This document shows, piece after piece, positions 1-12,600 of a stretch of 64,000 nucleotides of DNA. Source of the stretch: Owenia fusiformis (lineage: Eukaryota > Annelida > Polychaeta > Sabellida > Oweniidae); the NCBI GenBank assembly GCA_903813345.2, contig CAIIXF020000001.1, positions 54,269,885 to 54,333,884 of the forward strand, given 5' to 3'. A program made the position numbers and the translations under genes. The notes beneath the pieces were generated by a model. That model was not told the origin of the DNA, ran no database searches, and worked only from the letters and a program-made list of their open reading frames with translations. How positions within the stretch are numbered: the first letter of the stretch is position 1; each line of letters opens with the position of its first letter.

Positions 1-1290
1 CAAGAAGATCGAACTATCATCAGCATATAAGAAAAGTTTACAATTATGAACTGAGTCTGCTAAGTCATTAATATATAACAAAAATAATAGGGGGCCAAGA
101 ATTGATCCTTGGGGAACCCCACTATTTATTTCATAGGATCTGGAGTCTCGATTTTGACGATTTTGAGGAATATTTGCACCAGTTTCAGCATTACATGAAA
201 TGTCTGAATAAGTATCATTGATCCTTACTTTTAATTTCCTATCTGTTAGATATGAGGTCAATAACTCTATAATATTGTTGCCTAATCCATAAGATTTCAT
301 CTTATGGAGTAACAAAAAATGTGGGACTGCGTCAAATGCACCTTCCACGTCTAAAAATATTCCACGGGTTGCTAGGTTAGAGTCAAAATTATCGGCTAAC
401 ATATTAACAATAGAAAATAGTTGCTTCTGTGTATTATGGCCTGGTAAGAACCCGGACTGATTTTCATAAATGAGGTTCTTCGAGGAAACATGGTCAAAAA
501 TTGCTGTATAAATTATTCGTTCAAAAAGCTTTGAGAGATTATTGAGGAGGCAGATTGGTCTGTAGTTGGATGGGTCTGTTTTTGAATTTTTATTCTTATA
601 TATAGGAACAATTATACCCAGTTTCCAGCAATCAGGAAATGTATTTGTCTCCAAGAAAATAGTAAATAATTTAACTAGTTCAACATCGATAGAGTCAGCC
701 ACAAGTTTCAACATTTTGTTAGTGATATTATCTTCTCCACCTTTTTTGGATGAATTAAGGTTCCGTAAGTTATCATTCATATTTTTTCGAGAAATATTTA
801 TGTAAGTCAAAGATTCATTTGTTTTCATAGGACAGGGCGGCAATGACTTATCAATTATATTATGGTGGAACTTAGTCATGAACTTATTTAAAAAAGCATT
901 TGCTTTTCCAAGGTCATCATCAATAATTTTATCATTTATCTCAAGAAGAGGAATGCCTGTTGAAAACTTGGTTCCTATAAGTTTCTTTATAATTGTCCAG
1001 TAGTTTAGGCCATTTGCTGCTTCTTCATCCAAGTTATTACAAAGTTTATCTTGATAGTTGTTCTTTGAGTCAGTAATTAATTTGGTAAGATATGCGTTTT
1101 GCTTTTTAAATTGGTTGATGTTTAAGTCATTAAGTTTGGTTGATTTTAAAAAAGTATCTTGTTAATGAAATAAAAGGATTATCTTGATTTTTATCTATTT
1201 TGGGGGGTTTTGTTTTAAGTCTTTGCATACTTCTTGTTAAATCAACCAAAAATTTCCTTTGTATAACTATAATATTGAAAAGTGTCTAAG
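1..1290 (-). pseudogene. LINE (non-LTR retrotransposon) reverse transcriptase, partial
   Basis: Read on the minus strand, an open frame runs from about 1155 to position 1 and off the window edge. It encodes the central reverse transcriptase domain: a YRPI block, an 'NQSGF' block, FLD-x-x-x-AFD (first catalytic aspartate motif), SGVPQGSILGPLLF, and YADD near position 20. The element lies antisense to GPD1 in the intron before the exon at 1786. Near 1150 a run of six T causes a one-base frame change; in the shifted frame LINE-like coding continues upstream to about 1290, where a stop occurs. It therefore looks like a truncated, frameshifted copy of a CR1/L2/jockey-like LINE. The clade is not resolved by eye. 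Confidence 0.85.
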
Positions 1291-1785
1291 AAAATGTTGT
1301 ATATGCTATTTTGTTCCAACAAGGTTCGGAAAGACATTTTATTTCATTCTCAAGAATTGGTAGAAAGGAATAAGAAACAATTGTACCAAAAACAAAAATG
1401 TTAACAAAAACATTTATATAAAATGTATATAAATAATTTTTGCATTAAATTGTTGCCAATCAGTCAACATTACATAAAGGATCGTGTTATTTTACAGAAT
1501 GTTTTCAATAATTGGTTTAAGAGAAAAACATTGTTGAATTCAGTTCACCATATCAATACCTATCCTTTATGATTTCCATAAATTTTGCCTGTTGGTTTTA
1601 AATTATTTAGCCTGTTGTGAGAAATTCTAGTGAAACCCCTGATGAAGTGTGATGTATTCTTATTGCCACCCTTGTGTGACAAATGTAGACAGTCAGCATC
1701 TATAACAAATTATTGCACTTTTGTAACCATTTGCAATTTACCTACTGTATGTAATTTCTATTCACCTTAGTATTGATTGTTGTAG

Positions 1786-4336
1786 AATATTGTAGCTGTT
1801 GGTGCAGGGTTTGTGGATGGGCTAGGCTATGGGGATAATACAAAGGCAGCTGTCATCAGGCTAGGACTTATGGAGATGGTTAAATTTGCAGAGACATTTT
1901 ATCCAGGTAGATTTTTTCACATATTTTCTACGAAAAATCTATAGAGCTCAATGTTACATGTGCGCGTATAAGGTTTAGGTACTGGGAGGTTTTGGATACA
2001 GAGTTTATCGCAAAGAAAATATGTGGATCTCCCTAGACCATGGGGACTAAAAAGAAAACCACCTCGTTATTTTTATATGCAATTTCATAAAGTGTCCCAA
2101 ATTGTATCTTTCACTGGCAGTTGAGTCAAAGTTTCTGGAAAGGTAGATTAAAAGTATGTAGTGTACTGTAGTTATCCTTTTGGACTTTAGTGTATAATCT
2201 ACCTATTGTATAATCTTTTGTTTTAGGCTCAAAAATGGACACATTCTTAGAGAGTTGTGGAGTTGCTGACTTGGTTACCACATGTTACAGTGGAAGAAAT
2301 AGGAGAATTGCAGAGCAAGTTGTCAAAACAGGAAAAGTGAGAACTTTATGGCATATTTACTAAAGCTCTTGATTCCAATATTTGCTGAATACATCATGAT
2401 ATTTAGAACTAGAACTAGATTTAAAACTAGAATACCCGTAAATGGTTTCGTAATTGTCATACATTATTCTGGATATCAAAAGAATGATTAACATAAACTC
2501 ACTGTTTTCTAATCGCCTTACAATATTTTAGGATATCAAAACCTTAGAGAAGGAGTTACTGAATGGTCAGAGTCTGCAAGGTCCACCTACAGCTGCTGAG
2601 GTTAACACAATGCTCTGTCAAAAAAATATGGAAGAAAAGTAAGTTATCATTTAACAAGGTACTCACTGAACAATACCAAAAAATTAAAAAAGCCATGTTA
2701 AACATTACTTTGTATGCTCAGAAGTATAATATATGCCTTCCTCTCAGCTGAAAATCCCTGTTTCCCTATATAAGTATCTGTTTCCTTACCAAGAGTAGGG
2801 TACTTGCTAGTTTGAAGGGATATAGTCTTGAGAGACTTGAATTAGATTATAATCTGTTTTACAAATGTATCCTATTATGGGAATTGTGAATGCAGGAATT
2901 GCTCAACATTTGAAAATGATAAATGAATCAGTATCCCAAAAAGTCGAGTTTGTATACTCTGAATTCTTTTCACTCGCAATAATACTTTGGCAGTTATTTA
3001 GAAAAAAGGAATAGTCCATTGACCAAACTTGCACGTTAAACTTAAGTTCAGGAAAAGTAATATTACCAATAACAAAATCAAGAAGCCAGCAAAAATAAAC
3101 TGTGAAATTTGAACTTTGACCCAGTTGAAATTGTCAAGTACTCGTTAAGTTAAAAATATTTGGAGATGTTCACATAATGTACTTCTACTTAATTTGGTGC
3201 CATTTAAGTTTGACGGATCCACCAACTTGTTTAAGGCTGCCAAATTAAGTAGCCACCAAATTCAATATTGAATATTTCACTTGAGAATTTGAATGGAATG
3301 GTGTATACATTTCAATATTGCAAGTCTGCCAAATTAAGTATTCGCCAAATGTTTAAAACAGCAAATCTACCAAAAACAATAGCACCAAATTAGGTAGAAA
3401 TACTAGCCTGGGGGTTCACGCCGTATTAATCTAATTGTTTGTTTGTATGTTGCAGGTACCCTCTCTTCACAGCAGTGCACAAGATTTGCAAGGGAGAGTT
3501 AAAACCAATAGCCTTCATAGACTGTCTCAAGAATCATCCAGAGCACTTGTAAATAATTAGCTAATTTTTTGTGTATATAGAAAAGTACTCAGACTTAAAT
3601 GAATCATGCATGAAGTTCATTTTGTTAAAATATATTGAATGAATTATGTACACTGTACAGATGAATGGGTGAATACTATAAATTATTTATATTTTTGGAA
3701 ATTTGCTTCAGACAGTTTTATTATAGGGAGAGTTGAAATAAACCATATGCAGGGTGTTACAATCAAACAAACCAATTTGATTCAAATTAATGCATTCTAG
3801 TGTTGTTTGTATGTATGATGCAGCATTTACTTATCCACTCCCTGTAATTATATGAATCCCACACCAAGTTCTAGATATTCAAGTTGTTGCATGACTGCTT
3901 CCTTCGGCACTTACTTTTTTCGACATTTTGCCTTATCTTGCCCTGTTTTTTTGCATCTTAATTTTTTCATGTCATGTTATGATGGCTATTTGTCCTTATT
4001 TGTTTGTAGCTTAGGTAGAATATTCGTAATCACATAGTGTAGTTCATTGCATGTGCTTATTCAGTAGTTTTTAATGCTAACAGAATTTACTATTTGTAAC
4101 TATTTTACTATTGTTCATTGCATGTGCTTATTCAGTAGTCACTAATCCATTTTGATTTTTTAATGCTAACAGAATTCACTATTTGTAAATGTGTGATTCC
4201 TTAATTAAAACATGTAGCAGTGTATGATGTTGTAGCTTAATTTTTTAGCTTTAATATATTATTTGCTCTCTTATGTTGCATGCTTTTTGTTTGTGTTTCC
4301 AGAGATGATGACATGCCAAGCCCTGCTCAGCTATAA
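1786..4336 (+). CDS. GPD1: Glycerol-3-phosphate dehydrogenase [NAD+], cytosolic (C-terminal exons; partial gene)
   Basis: The enzyme reduces dihydroxyacetone phosphate to sn-glycerol-3-phosphate with NADH in the cytosol, feeding glycerolipid synthesis and the glycerophosphate shuttle. Exons seen: 1786-1906, 2227-2336, 2532-2638, and 3456-3552 ending in TAA. All have GT-AG boundaries and matching phases. The first encodes [20 protein letters not shown], the substrate-binding block of the family; later exons carry [34 protein letters not shown] and the terminal NHPEHL. Upstream exons (NAD-binding domain) lie before the window, separated by an intron that contains an antisense LINE. The TAA overlaps a GTAAAT donor at 3549; using it with the acceptor ending at 4302 adds exon 4303-4336 (tail [10 protein letters not shown]). 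Assignment to GPD1 rather than GPD1L is by resemblance. Confidence 0.93.
3175..3410. repeat. Degenerate repeat with CCAAATTAAGTA-like motifs
   Basis: This stretch of the last GPD1 intron repeats variants of 'gccaaattaagta' and 'caccaaatt' in both orientations. Similar words recur at 19318-19370. It is probably a decayed interspersed repeat, and no boundaries are visible. Confidence 0.35.
3549..4336 (+). other. GPD1: Alternative last intron and exon of GPD1
   Basis: The short isoform stops at 3550-3552 (TTG TAA). The same bases read TT|GTAAAT, a good splice donor at 3549. A pyrimidine-rich acceptor, TTTCCAG, ends at 4302. Joining them keeps phase and adds [10 protein letters not shown] before a TAA at 4334-4336. 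Each version has its own poly(A) signal: AATAAA at 3737-3742 for the retained-intron form and AATAAA at 4431-4436 for the spliced form. Alternative C-termini of GPDH made by splicing are known in Drosophila. Use of the site here is inferred. Confidence 0.7.
3737..3742 (+). terminator. Poly(A) signal AATAAA, short GPD1 isoform
   Basis: Canonical hexamer about 185 bases after the first GPD1 stop codon. It lies within the alternative last intron, so it would serve only transcripts that do not splice at 3549. Confidence 0.5.
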
Positions 4337-4430
4337 CCAGATACCAGCATGCATAGATTTGTTTAATTTAGGCATTTTTGTAACATATAGTGTCTAATTT
4401 ACTTACAAAAATCAGCTTGATGCACTAACA

Positions 4431-4436
4431 AATAAA
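4431..4436 (+). terminator. Poly(A) signal AATAAA, long GPD1 isoform
   Basis: Canonical hexamer about 95 bases after the stop of the alternative last exon (4334-4336). Confidence 0.5.
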
Positions 4437-4645
4437 CTATTGCCGAAATTATAGACAATCCTTTGAATTGATAGAAACTGTTTTGAACCGTATCACACCT
4501 AACCATTGACAATGTACAATGACAAAATATATGGGTGTACACTTTGGCTGTACATTGTTTTATATTAATGATCTGAAGCAGAAACTGTGATGTTGGTTTA
4601 AAAAATTTATCTGGGGAATCTTATGCAGTATTCTATGTTTAATTA

Positions 4646-5993
4646 TCCCATCGAACGAAGTTCGGAGGGATATAGGGAACGCCTCCGTCCGTCCGTCCGT
4701 CCGTCCGTCCGTCCGTACGTCCGTACGTACGTCCGTACGTACGTACGTACGTACGTCCGTCCGTCCGTCCGGGTAATAACTCAAATACCGTTGGCCCGAT
4801 TTTGTTCATATTTTGTACACATATACCCTATGGGGGTAGAAGTTCTGCTCGAAAGCCGATTTTCAAAATGGCCGCTCATTTCAAAATGGCGGCCATTTTA
4901 GTGCCGATTTTACAGCAATTTAGGTGCAATATGTAAAACTGTTATAGCAATATGTTTTAAATGTAAAAAATGATAAAGGACAATAATAATGCTACAAATG
5001 TAGATGTTAAAGAAGCACATGGCAGCCATCTTGAAAAATGGCGGCCTTTACGCGTCATTTTACGATTTTTGCTGTAACTCAAAAAATAGTGGAGTGATTT
5101 TGTTCATATTTGGTATGTGAATACTATAAGCATTGCACACTGTCTAAAGACACTTTTGGTAGAAGGCGGCCATTTTGAAAAATGGCCGCCATTTTAACGT
5201 ATTTTACTATAACTTGAAAAGTAGTAGAGTGATTTTGTTCATATTTGGTATGTGAATACTATAAGCATAGCACACTGTCCTATGACACTTTTGGTAGAAG
5301 GCGGCCATTTTGAAAAAAATTTTGAAAAATGGCTGCCATTTTAACGTATGTTGCTATAACTCGAAAATTAGCGGAGCGATTTTATTCATATTTGGTATGT
5401 GAATACTATAAGCATGGCACACTGTCCTATGACACTTTTGGTAGAAGGCGGCCATTTTGAAAAAAAATTTGAAAAATGGCCACCATTTTAACGTATTTTA
5501 CTATAACTAGAAAAGTAGTGGAGCGATTTTGTTCATATTTGGTATGTGAATACTATAAGCATGGCACACTGTCTATTTCTAATGACACTTTTGGTAGAAG
5601 GTGACCATTTTGAAAAATGGCCGCCATTTTAAAGTATTTTACAATAACTCGAAAAGTAATGGAGCGATTTTTTTCATATTTGATATGTGAATACTTTAAG
5701 CATGGCACATTGTTTAATAAAACTCTGGGGAGTAGTCGGCCATTTTGAAAAATGGCCAACATTTTTATGTGTGTGTTATTTTACAAGTACGTGTGCGATT
5801 TTTCAAAAATTTTAGAAGTGGCTACTTAAAAGCATATTATTTCTTCTGATGACAACTTTGCAAGTGAGCAACCATTTTGAAAATGGTGGCCTTTCTGGTG
5901 TGTTGTTTTATGATATTTGCTATTCGTTTGTAAAAATGCCAGCCATTTCTGTTCGATGGGATTCGCTACGCTTTGGCGTTGCCGTTGTTCTGG
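4646..5993 (+). mobile_element. Non-autonomous Helitron-like element with internal minisatellite (copy 1)
   Basis: The element starts with TC after an A (4645) and ends with CTGG before a T (5994), fitting the Helitron rule A|TC...CTRR|T. The 5' end folds on itself (TATCCC..CGAAC gaa GTTCG..GGGATA), and the inverted half GTTCGATGGGA recurs at 5951-5961. Just before the 3' end is the hairpin GCTACGC-TTTG-GCGTTGC (one mismatched pair). Inside are a (CCGT/ACGT)n tract and about six ~125-bp units alternating 'aaaatggccgccattt' with 'gagcgattttgttcatattt'. There is no coding capacity; open frames here are repeat artefacts. The second copy is at 42701-43912. Confidence 0.75.
4681..4771. repeat. (CCGT)n / (ACGT)n microsatellite
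   Basis: A pure tetranucleotide tract that switches between CCGT and ACGT phases. It lies just inside the 5' end of the Helitron-like element, and the second copy of the family has the same kind of tract at 42737-42825. Confidence 0.95.
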
Positions 5994-8900
5994 TTTCATT
6001 TGCATGCTTTCATGTTCATGTGGCAAGATTTTAACTTTGTAATTATGTAAAAAATGAATATAACCAATATTTTGATCAATTATGTGGATAAAGCTTTTAA
6101 AACCTACATCACAATTTATTCTTCAAATCGTTTATGTAGAGCTAAAGTGTGCCCCTGTATATTTTGTCACTGTATGTTGTCCATGGTTAGGTGTGTTTGT
6201 ATTTATAATAAATAACTAGTCAGTATTACAACTATGGGATTCAAGACAAGAATTTTGACGAATGAACTAAAAGGAAGCTTTAAATGGTATGTTGTTCAGC
6301 ATGTTTATTTTCTCTATTTTTGTGTGTCAGCTCTCAATTGTGTTTGTAGTAAAACATCTATATGTGAACAACTCAAGACATTTTGACATTGATGGTTTCA
6401 ATTGTTTCCCAAGTGTTCAAATTAGATCAGTTGTAATGTCTATGTGTTGCAGTAATGAAATCCAAATCATTCTCCAAACCTTTTGTTCATCGTGTTGCTT
6501 CTTATTCTCTGCAGACCCTTGATTCAGATCCTGCGATTGTCAAAATAAAGTGATCGACTAGACTCTCTGTTTTTATCACTCATTTACTGACACTTTCTGA
6601 CAAGCTATCTACATTTCGAAGCATCTAAGATTTGACAGGGGATCAAGAGTCTGCAGAGACAAGAGGCATGATTGCACTGAATGAAATACTAGGAGATTGA
6701 TTATAATGTATGTGTATTCACATTTGTTTAAGTGCCAGAATAGAGTCCAGTTTGGTGTTAGTTGGTCATAAACTTGAGTTAAAACATGAGCACTTAGTTT
6801 ATGGAGTCTATGGTAATTGATTCCTCCCAGTGCAAAGTTTGATGTTTGTTTTCATCCTATACAATATAAACAATGTAAACATCTTGGTATAGATTTAGAT
6901 GTAAAATGTGCCATAGTCATGCATCAGGTTCCAGAATTAAGCCGCCCACACTTTCCACTTCTGCAACTATGGTAAGATGGAGAGGGGTAAATAAGGGGCT
7001 TGATGCATGATTTAGAGTGCCTCTTGAGCGAAAGGTGTTAAGGAAAGCTTTGACAGGGTCCCTTTATGTACATGTAATTTATGTGTAATTGGAACTTGAA
7101 CAGATTGAATGCAATATTAATATTGTTAGTGTCATATTATATGAAAAATTCAGATTTTTTTCCATTGAAGCATGTACCTCTGGTATAATTATTTCACTTG
7201 TACACCCGAGTATTAAAAAACAGTGTTAAAATGTAAATAATTGTTAATTAAACTTTATTTGCTACATTTTGTGCATTGATATTTTGTATCCAAAATCAGA
7301 CGGTCATCAGGCTAGCTGAATTTTGAGTTTTGAAAAATACTTGTTTTACCCCTGATTGGTATATTTTATAAATGTCATATTTATAATTCTAATATGATAC
7401 ATGACGTCAAAATAGCTAGAACAATTGATTTACTAGTCTATATTGGAGTATGTATGACCTCTAAAATCCATAAATGCAAATAGTTGTGTTTCTTGTCTGT
7501 TTATCATATTAGAATCTTAACAAAGACCTTGATTTATTATGTTTTATGTCAAACATATGACCTCAAATTATATTCTGGCCATTGCCGAAGACCTCAATCG
7601 CTACGCCATAAATCATAAAATCTCGGTCTTAAAATTAATATTAAATTAATATTTGATTTTGTCTGTTGAAAAATATCTGAAAACTGAAAAAAAACATCTA
7701 CAAAGGAACTCATTGAAAATAGAATGGGTCATATGTGAATGACACAAATGTGTTCAAATGTCTAGAATTAGTGGATTTCCTCAGATGGATCTGAATTGTT
7801 TAATATTGAACAATATTATTGTTCTACACATTTGTACAATATTGGAGGTAATAAAAGTGATGATTAATGTAAAACTGTATTTAGTTTTATTATTATTGTA
7901 TTCATTTAAGTGTCACCCATACAATCAGACAAGTACTTGTACAAGCCCGAAGACAGGACTTGTGGGGTGGTTTTATGCCAAAAGCTTGCAATGTTAAAAT
8001 TACGAGGTATTACGGGTCCTGTAATTTCTAACGGATTAAGTAAACACTGTAACCGAATGATTATGTGAGGAAAATTACATGCATTTGTATAGATTTATAC
8101 ATACAGATTGCCATTTTGATTTTACATGCAAGCTTAAAGTCTCCATTGTCAAATGTGAACCCCCCTGGAATTTGTTTGGAAAGTGATCCCACCTTTTGCA
8201 AAAAAACTGGCTGCAGGCCTGAAGAAACTACTATAAATAACTTCAGTATGGTGATATTTAATTTTGTGTTTTTGCCATTTCTTCGGGATACTAATGGTGC
8301 ATCGATCTCCCCCTGCACCCTGTTGAAAAATGTAAAAAGCACATGCTATACAGCAGTGTTGAAAATCTATTTGAAACGGTCAAAAGGGTGACTATTGAAG
8401 TATTTTGAAAAATAGGGGAGATAGAATTAAGCATGACAAAGACCTGAAGAGATCACCAGATGGCTTTTTACAATTAGAGTTTTTCTCCACAGAATACCAG
8501 CCGTCCTAGTGGTTTCAATTTAGCTAGAAACTGTTTTTAGGGAGTATAAAAAAATATGTCCACATCGTTATATGCATATGTTTTAAAGCCTGAATATTGA
8601 CCAGTCTTAGTTGTGGTCACTCAGCAACTATTTTTGACACTTATTAACTTGAACATCATTATCCCGAAAATCGCTGCATCCTGTGAATACGGGGCTTTTA
8701 TATCCAGAATTTTTTCTCAAGTGAAAATCAATTTATTATGCCATCCCCAGATGTGTTGACATATTGTTATATAGACTCCAACTTTTTTTGGACGATGTCT
8801 GCCAGGTGTTTAGTCTGTAACAGTGCTCAGCTTGGTGTCTGTAATAAACTGGTGTCAAGCACCTAACTTCTGATAAAAACACCACAGAATAGAACTATAT

Positions 8901-9476
8901 GTAAGAGATTCATTTTTTGTACATTTATTACTTTAAAGCATGAGTACATGCAACATATTTACCACTACATGACTTTAACTGTCAGCTGAAAAAATATCAG
9001 AAAGGACGAAATTTCATCCTTTTTTGCTAATGTCTAAAGAAAGTTTGGATTATCAGCAATCAGTGGCTATTAAATTTGTAAATTTGTGTATGATATGGTA
9101 TACAAAGCTCAAATCAGGATTTCTTACCAAATATTCTCATTTTTCATATATCCATCTTGAAGTTTTAATTGACTACAATATTGTTAATTCGACAATTACT
9201 ACAGTAACCAAATATGGTTTGGGGTGGAACAGGATGATTCAAAAACATTCATTTTTGCTACAATAATAACCACTGTTTAATTGTCATTTTTTGGCTCGCA
9301 GATGACTGGCATAATGTACATAGAAGTATAATGTTAAACATTGAAAGATTGTGATGTTTGAGTCAATTAAACAACACACTTCCTATAATTTCATATAATA
9401 TATTTCAATGTTCACTCATTTGTAAACTTTTTGATAGGGTTCCCGATTTACATTAGGCTATTATTCACATTTACTC
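5994..9476. other. Intergenic stretch between GPD1 and UBE2Z
   Basis: AT-rich, with no exon-like reading frame or RNA gene seen. It includes a possible decayed copy of a minisatellite-element family at 8739-8860 and otherwise no recognisable structure. Confidence 0.5.
8739..8860. mobile_element. Decayed copy of the 'GTCACCAC...GTGGTGAC' family (tentative)
   Basis: It has the order 'atgccatc..gatgtgttgacatattgttat', then 'tctgccaggtg', then 'gtctgtaacag'. This matches, with many changes, the short copy at 23726-23843 and the start of the long copy at 30510. The match is weak and its ends cannot be fixed. Confidence 0.35.
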
Positions 9477-9482
9477 TTTATT
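9477..9482 (-). terminator. Poly(A) signal AATAAA for UBE2Z
   Basis: TTTATT on the + strand, read as AATAAA on the minus strand, about 155 bases beyond the UBE2Z stop codon. Confidence 0.45.
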
Positions 9483-9636
9483 TTCCCATACTTCACACAG
9501 TATGACTTGATTGTATATTTGACTTGTGACTATTCATACTTTTTGACTATGGGTCACTTGGTCCGCTTCCCTTTGTCAATCTTTGATATTATGATTGCAT
9601 TTATGTGCCTGTGTGTACTATAGTACATTCCCATCA

Positions 9637-12600
9637 TCAAGTAGTGTTTGGGGCACTAGAAGTGGATGGTTCTGTCAATGTGTTTTCAATATTATCTGTA
9701 CTTTCTGTGGTTTCATTGTGCTCTGTATTATCCGTGTTCTCAGTGTCTGAACTACTCAGTTCATCTAGGTCTGATGATAAATCTTCCATTTCAGCAAGTC
9801 TTTGTTTTATTGCTTCTAATCTTTTTAATAAATTAGTATAGTCAAATTTCCCACGCTTTTCACCAAATGGGTCCTGAAATTGTAAAAGAGGGAAATAAAT
9901 ATTCCAAAATAAACAGTGATTATTAAAGATGTAACAATATGAAAGCAAAACAAGTGAGTATGTACCTCCCATTATAATCTACTACACTGTACTTCCATTC
10001 ATTAATAATTTCTTTCAACAAACTTACCTGCATAGTGGATCCAGAGAGATATGTGTGTGATTTACATGTACTTTCATAATAGTCATAATACTCTGGGAAT
10101 GACTTCTCCATCACCACCCTGCAAATAAAGTAGCTTACACATATACATACAAATATGAATGTATTCCAGAAACATCAAGTGAGTCTCGAAGCAGGTGATT
10201 AGGATGTAAATCAGATGCAGATTTGTATCAGTTTTAAAATGGGATGTGAATACATTCAAGGATATTTTGAACTTTCCACCATTTTGCATTTCTCAGCATG
10301 GCGATGGTTCGAGTAACACGAGCGTTATATCAACAAAAACGTACTTGAGGGCTGATGGACAGGAACACCTCCCTTCTAGCATGTCACATACTGCAACCCT
10401 TAACGTCTCATGCTGGATGATGTCATTGTAACGTTTCGCATCACCCCCAGTTCTTTCCTGGAAATATTACATTTTATACCCATTGTTATGATGTCATCAA
10501 TGAACAGGCTAATTTCTGGAGTCAGAATCAAAGTGAAGGAACTCACACTTCAATTTAAGACTCAAGTATACAGTAAGTACAAATAAATGAAAGGATCTCG
10601 TTTTAAGAATGGGATGTAAAATATGAAGTGGAGAAAAGTTCAATTGAAAGAAATTAGTTGCGTTACTTATTTGTTATCTTCAAGAATGATCAAAGGCCAG
10701 CTGCTTAATTTTTAACTGATGCATATGACTATAGGTTGTTATAAGTCCATGATTAACATATTAAAACCATAGCCTACATGTATAAGTCTTTGCATCAAGT
10801 AACTCTTGTGCGTTGCAGCCCATTTCACATCATATGCAAATGAGAGGGTAAAACAAGAGACATGAAGTCAACAGTATAACAACTGAGTTGACTACTTTAT
10901 GTCATACAATTTCTTTAAATGAGATCTTACATGCTCAAATCCAGGTTCGTTGTGGTATGGCTTCTCATTGAGGAGGGACTGTATTGATATTAACACACTG
11001 GAAAGACTCTGGGCTGGACTCCATGCAGGCCCTGTCCAAGTTCTGAAACAAATATTTTTGTCTTATCTGGTATCTTAAATTACAGCGAAGTGAAAAGTAC
11101 AACATTGCATATATTTCACAGAGATAGTTTTTGGGCCTAAACTTTAAAAATCCTTTACTACATGTACATCATTTGACCTAATGAAAACACAAAGTTAGCA
11201 AAAAATTCAAAAATCTTACCCTAAAATACTGAGACAAACTTTGCCATTCCTGTATAGATTTGGATTAAATCTAACTTTTCCATCGCCTGTTGTAACAAGT
11301 TTGACACGTGGTGGCCTGATAGGGTAATCTGGGGGACACCGGATAAGAAAGTAGAAAAAGCCTCCTTCATATGGTGTGTCGAATGGACCCGTGATCAATG
11401 CATGAATCTACAATGTAAGCAAAAAGTGTTAAATAATGTGAGAGGTTCACACTTTTTATATTGTAAACTGTACATTAATGTGGCAATGTAAGAATGGTAG
11501 ACTTTACCAAATTACCATGTACCAGGTATATGGAAAATTTGTAATATCAATCAATCAAAATGAAAAGCTATTTGATAATTGTGGTATAGACTTACTGTAT
11601 GTACCTGTTTATGAAAACATATACACCTTTTACAACAGACCTCATGTGATCATTTAAAGGGGTATTCCTTGCCAGACCATCTCTCTCTTAATATGGTAGC
11701 TATAACCATATACATACTTTGCAAGTTTAGCAAAACACGGAAAAGGTTTTTAAATGGTCAATATTAATCACTTAAAAATATAGTGCTCAATTCCAGTAGG
11801 CTGCCATCTTTTAAAATTTCACTCAGGAAGTGATGTCATCGACTCTCAACTTTGCATATAATATTAGGTAAGGAGCTATTATAATCACTAAACCAGTTGT
11901 ATATATTTTTCAATTTGGTCTGTGATTTAAATCCCTTTGATGATCTCTTCTTTAGTTCTAAGTTGACAACTCGTGAAAATATTTTTACACAGAAGATAAG
12001 GGCTTCTTGTCTTGAAGTGATTTTGTACTTCTTTCCTATACTGTGATAGAAAAGGTTATAACAGGTGAGAGTCGATGACATCACTTCCTGAAAGAAATCT
12101 TAAAAGATGGCAGCTTACTGGGAATGAGTACTCGGTTTTATATGATCAATATTGACCATATGAAAACATTTTCCTGTGTTTTGCTAAATATATAAAGTAT
12201 ATATATGATTGTAGCTACCATATCAGGAGAGAAATACTCTGGCAAGGAATGTTCCTTTAAGCATGAACTATACAGGAAAACAGCAAGAATTTTATACCTG
12301 TAAGTGTATAATGGTTCATAACTGAGTTCTGATCAGTCAATAACCAGACCTCATTCATATCTCATTGACTTACCAGAGTAAAATCTTCCTTGTCAGGTAC
12401 TATACACATCCCCGGAGGTGGCTCATTGTAAATACTCATCATGTCCCTGAATATACAGATACTCATAGATTAATAGACGATGGAAAACTTCAAATCTATG
12501 GAATAGCAAAATTAGAAATCAGCAATTCCATGAACATTTAATAGCAAATCCCAACAGACACAATATTCATGAATCTATGTAATAAAAAAAGTGGTTCAAA

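Noticed and set aside
4560-4901. Open frames on both strands (RTDVRTDVRTDG..., RPSVRPSVRPYV...)
   Set aside because: They translate the CCGT/ACGT microsatellite. The same artefact occurs at 42565-42861.
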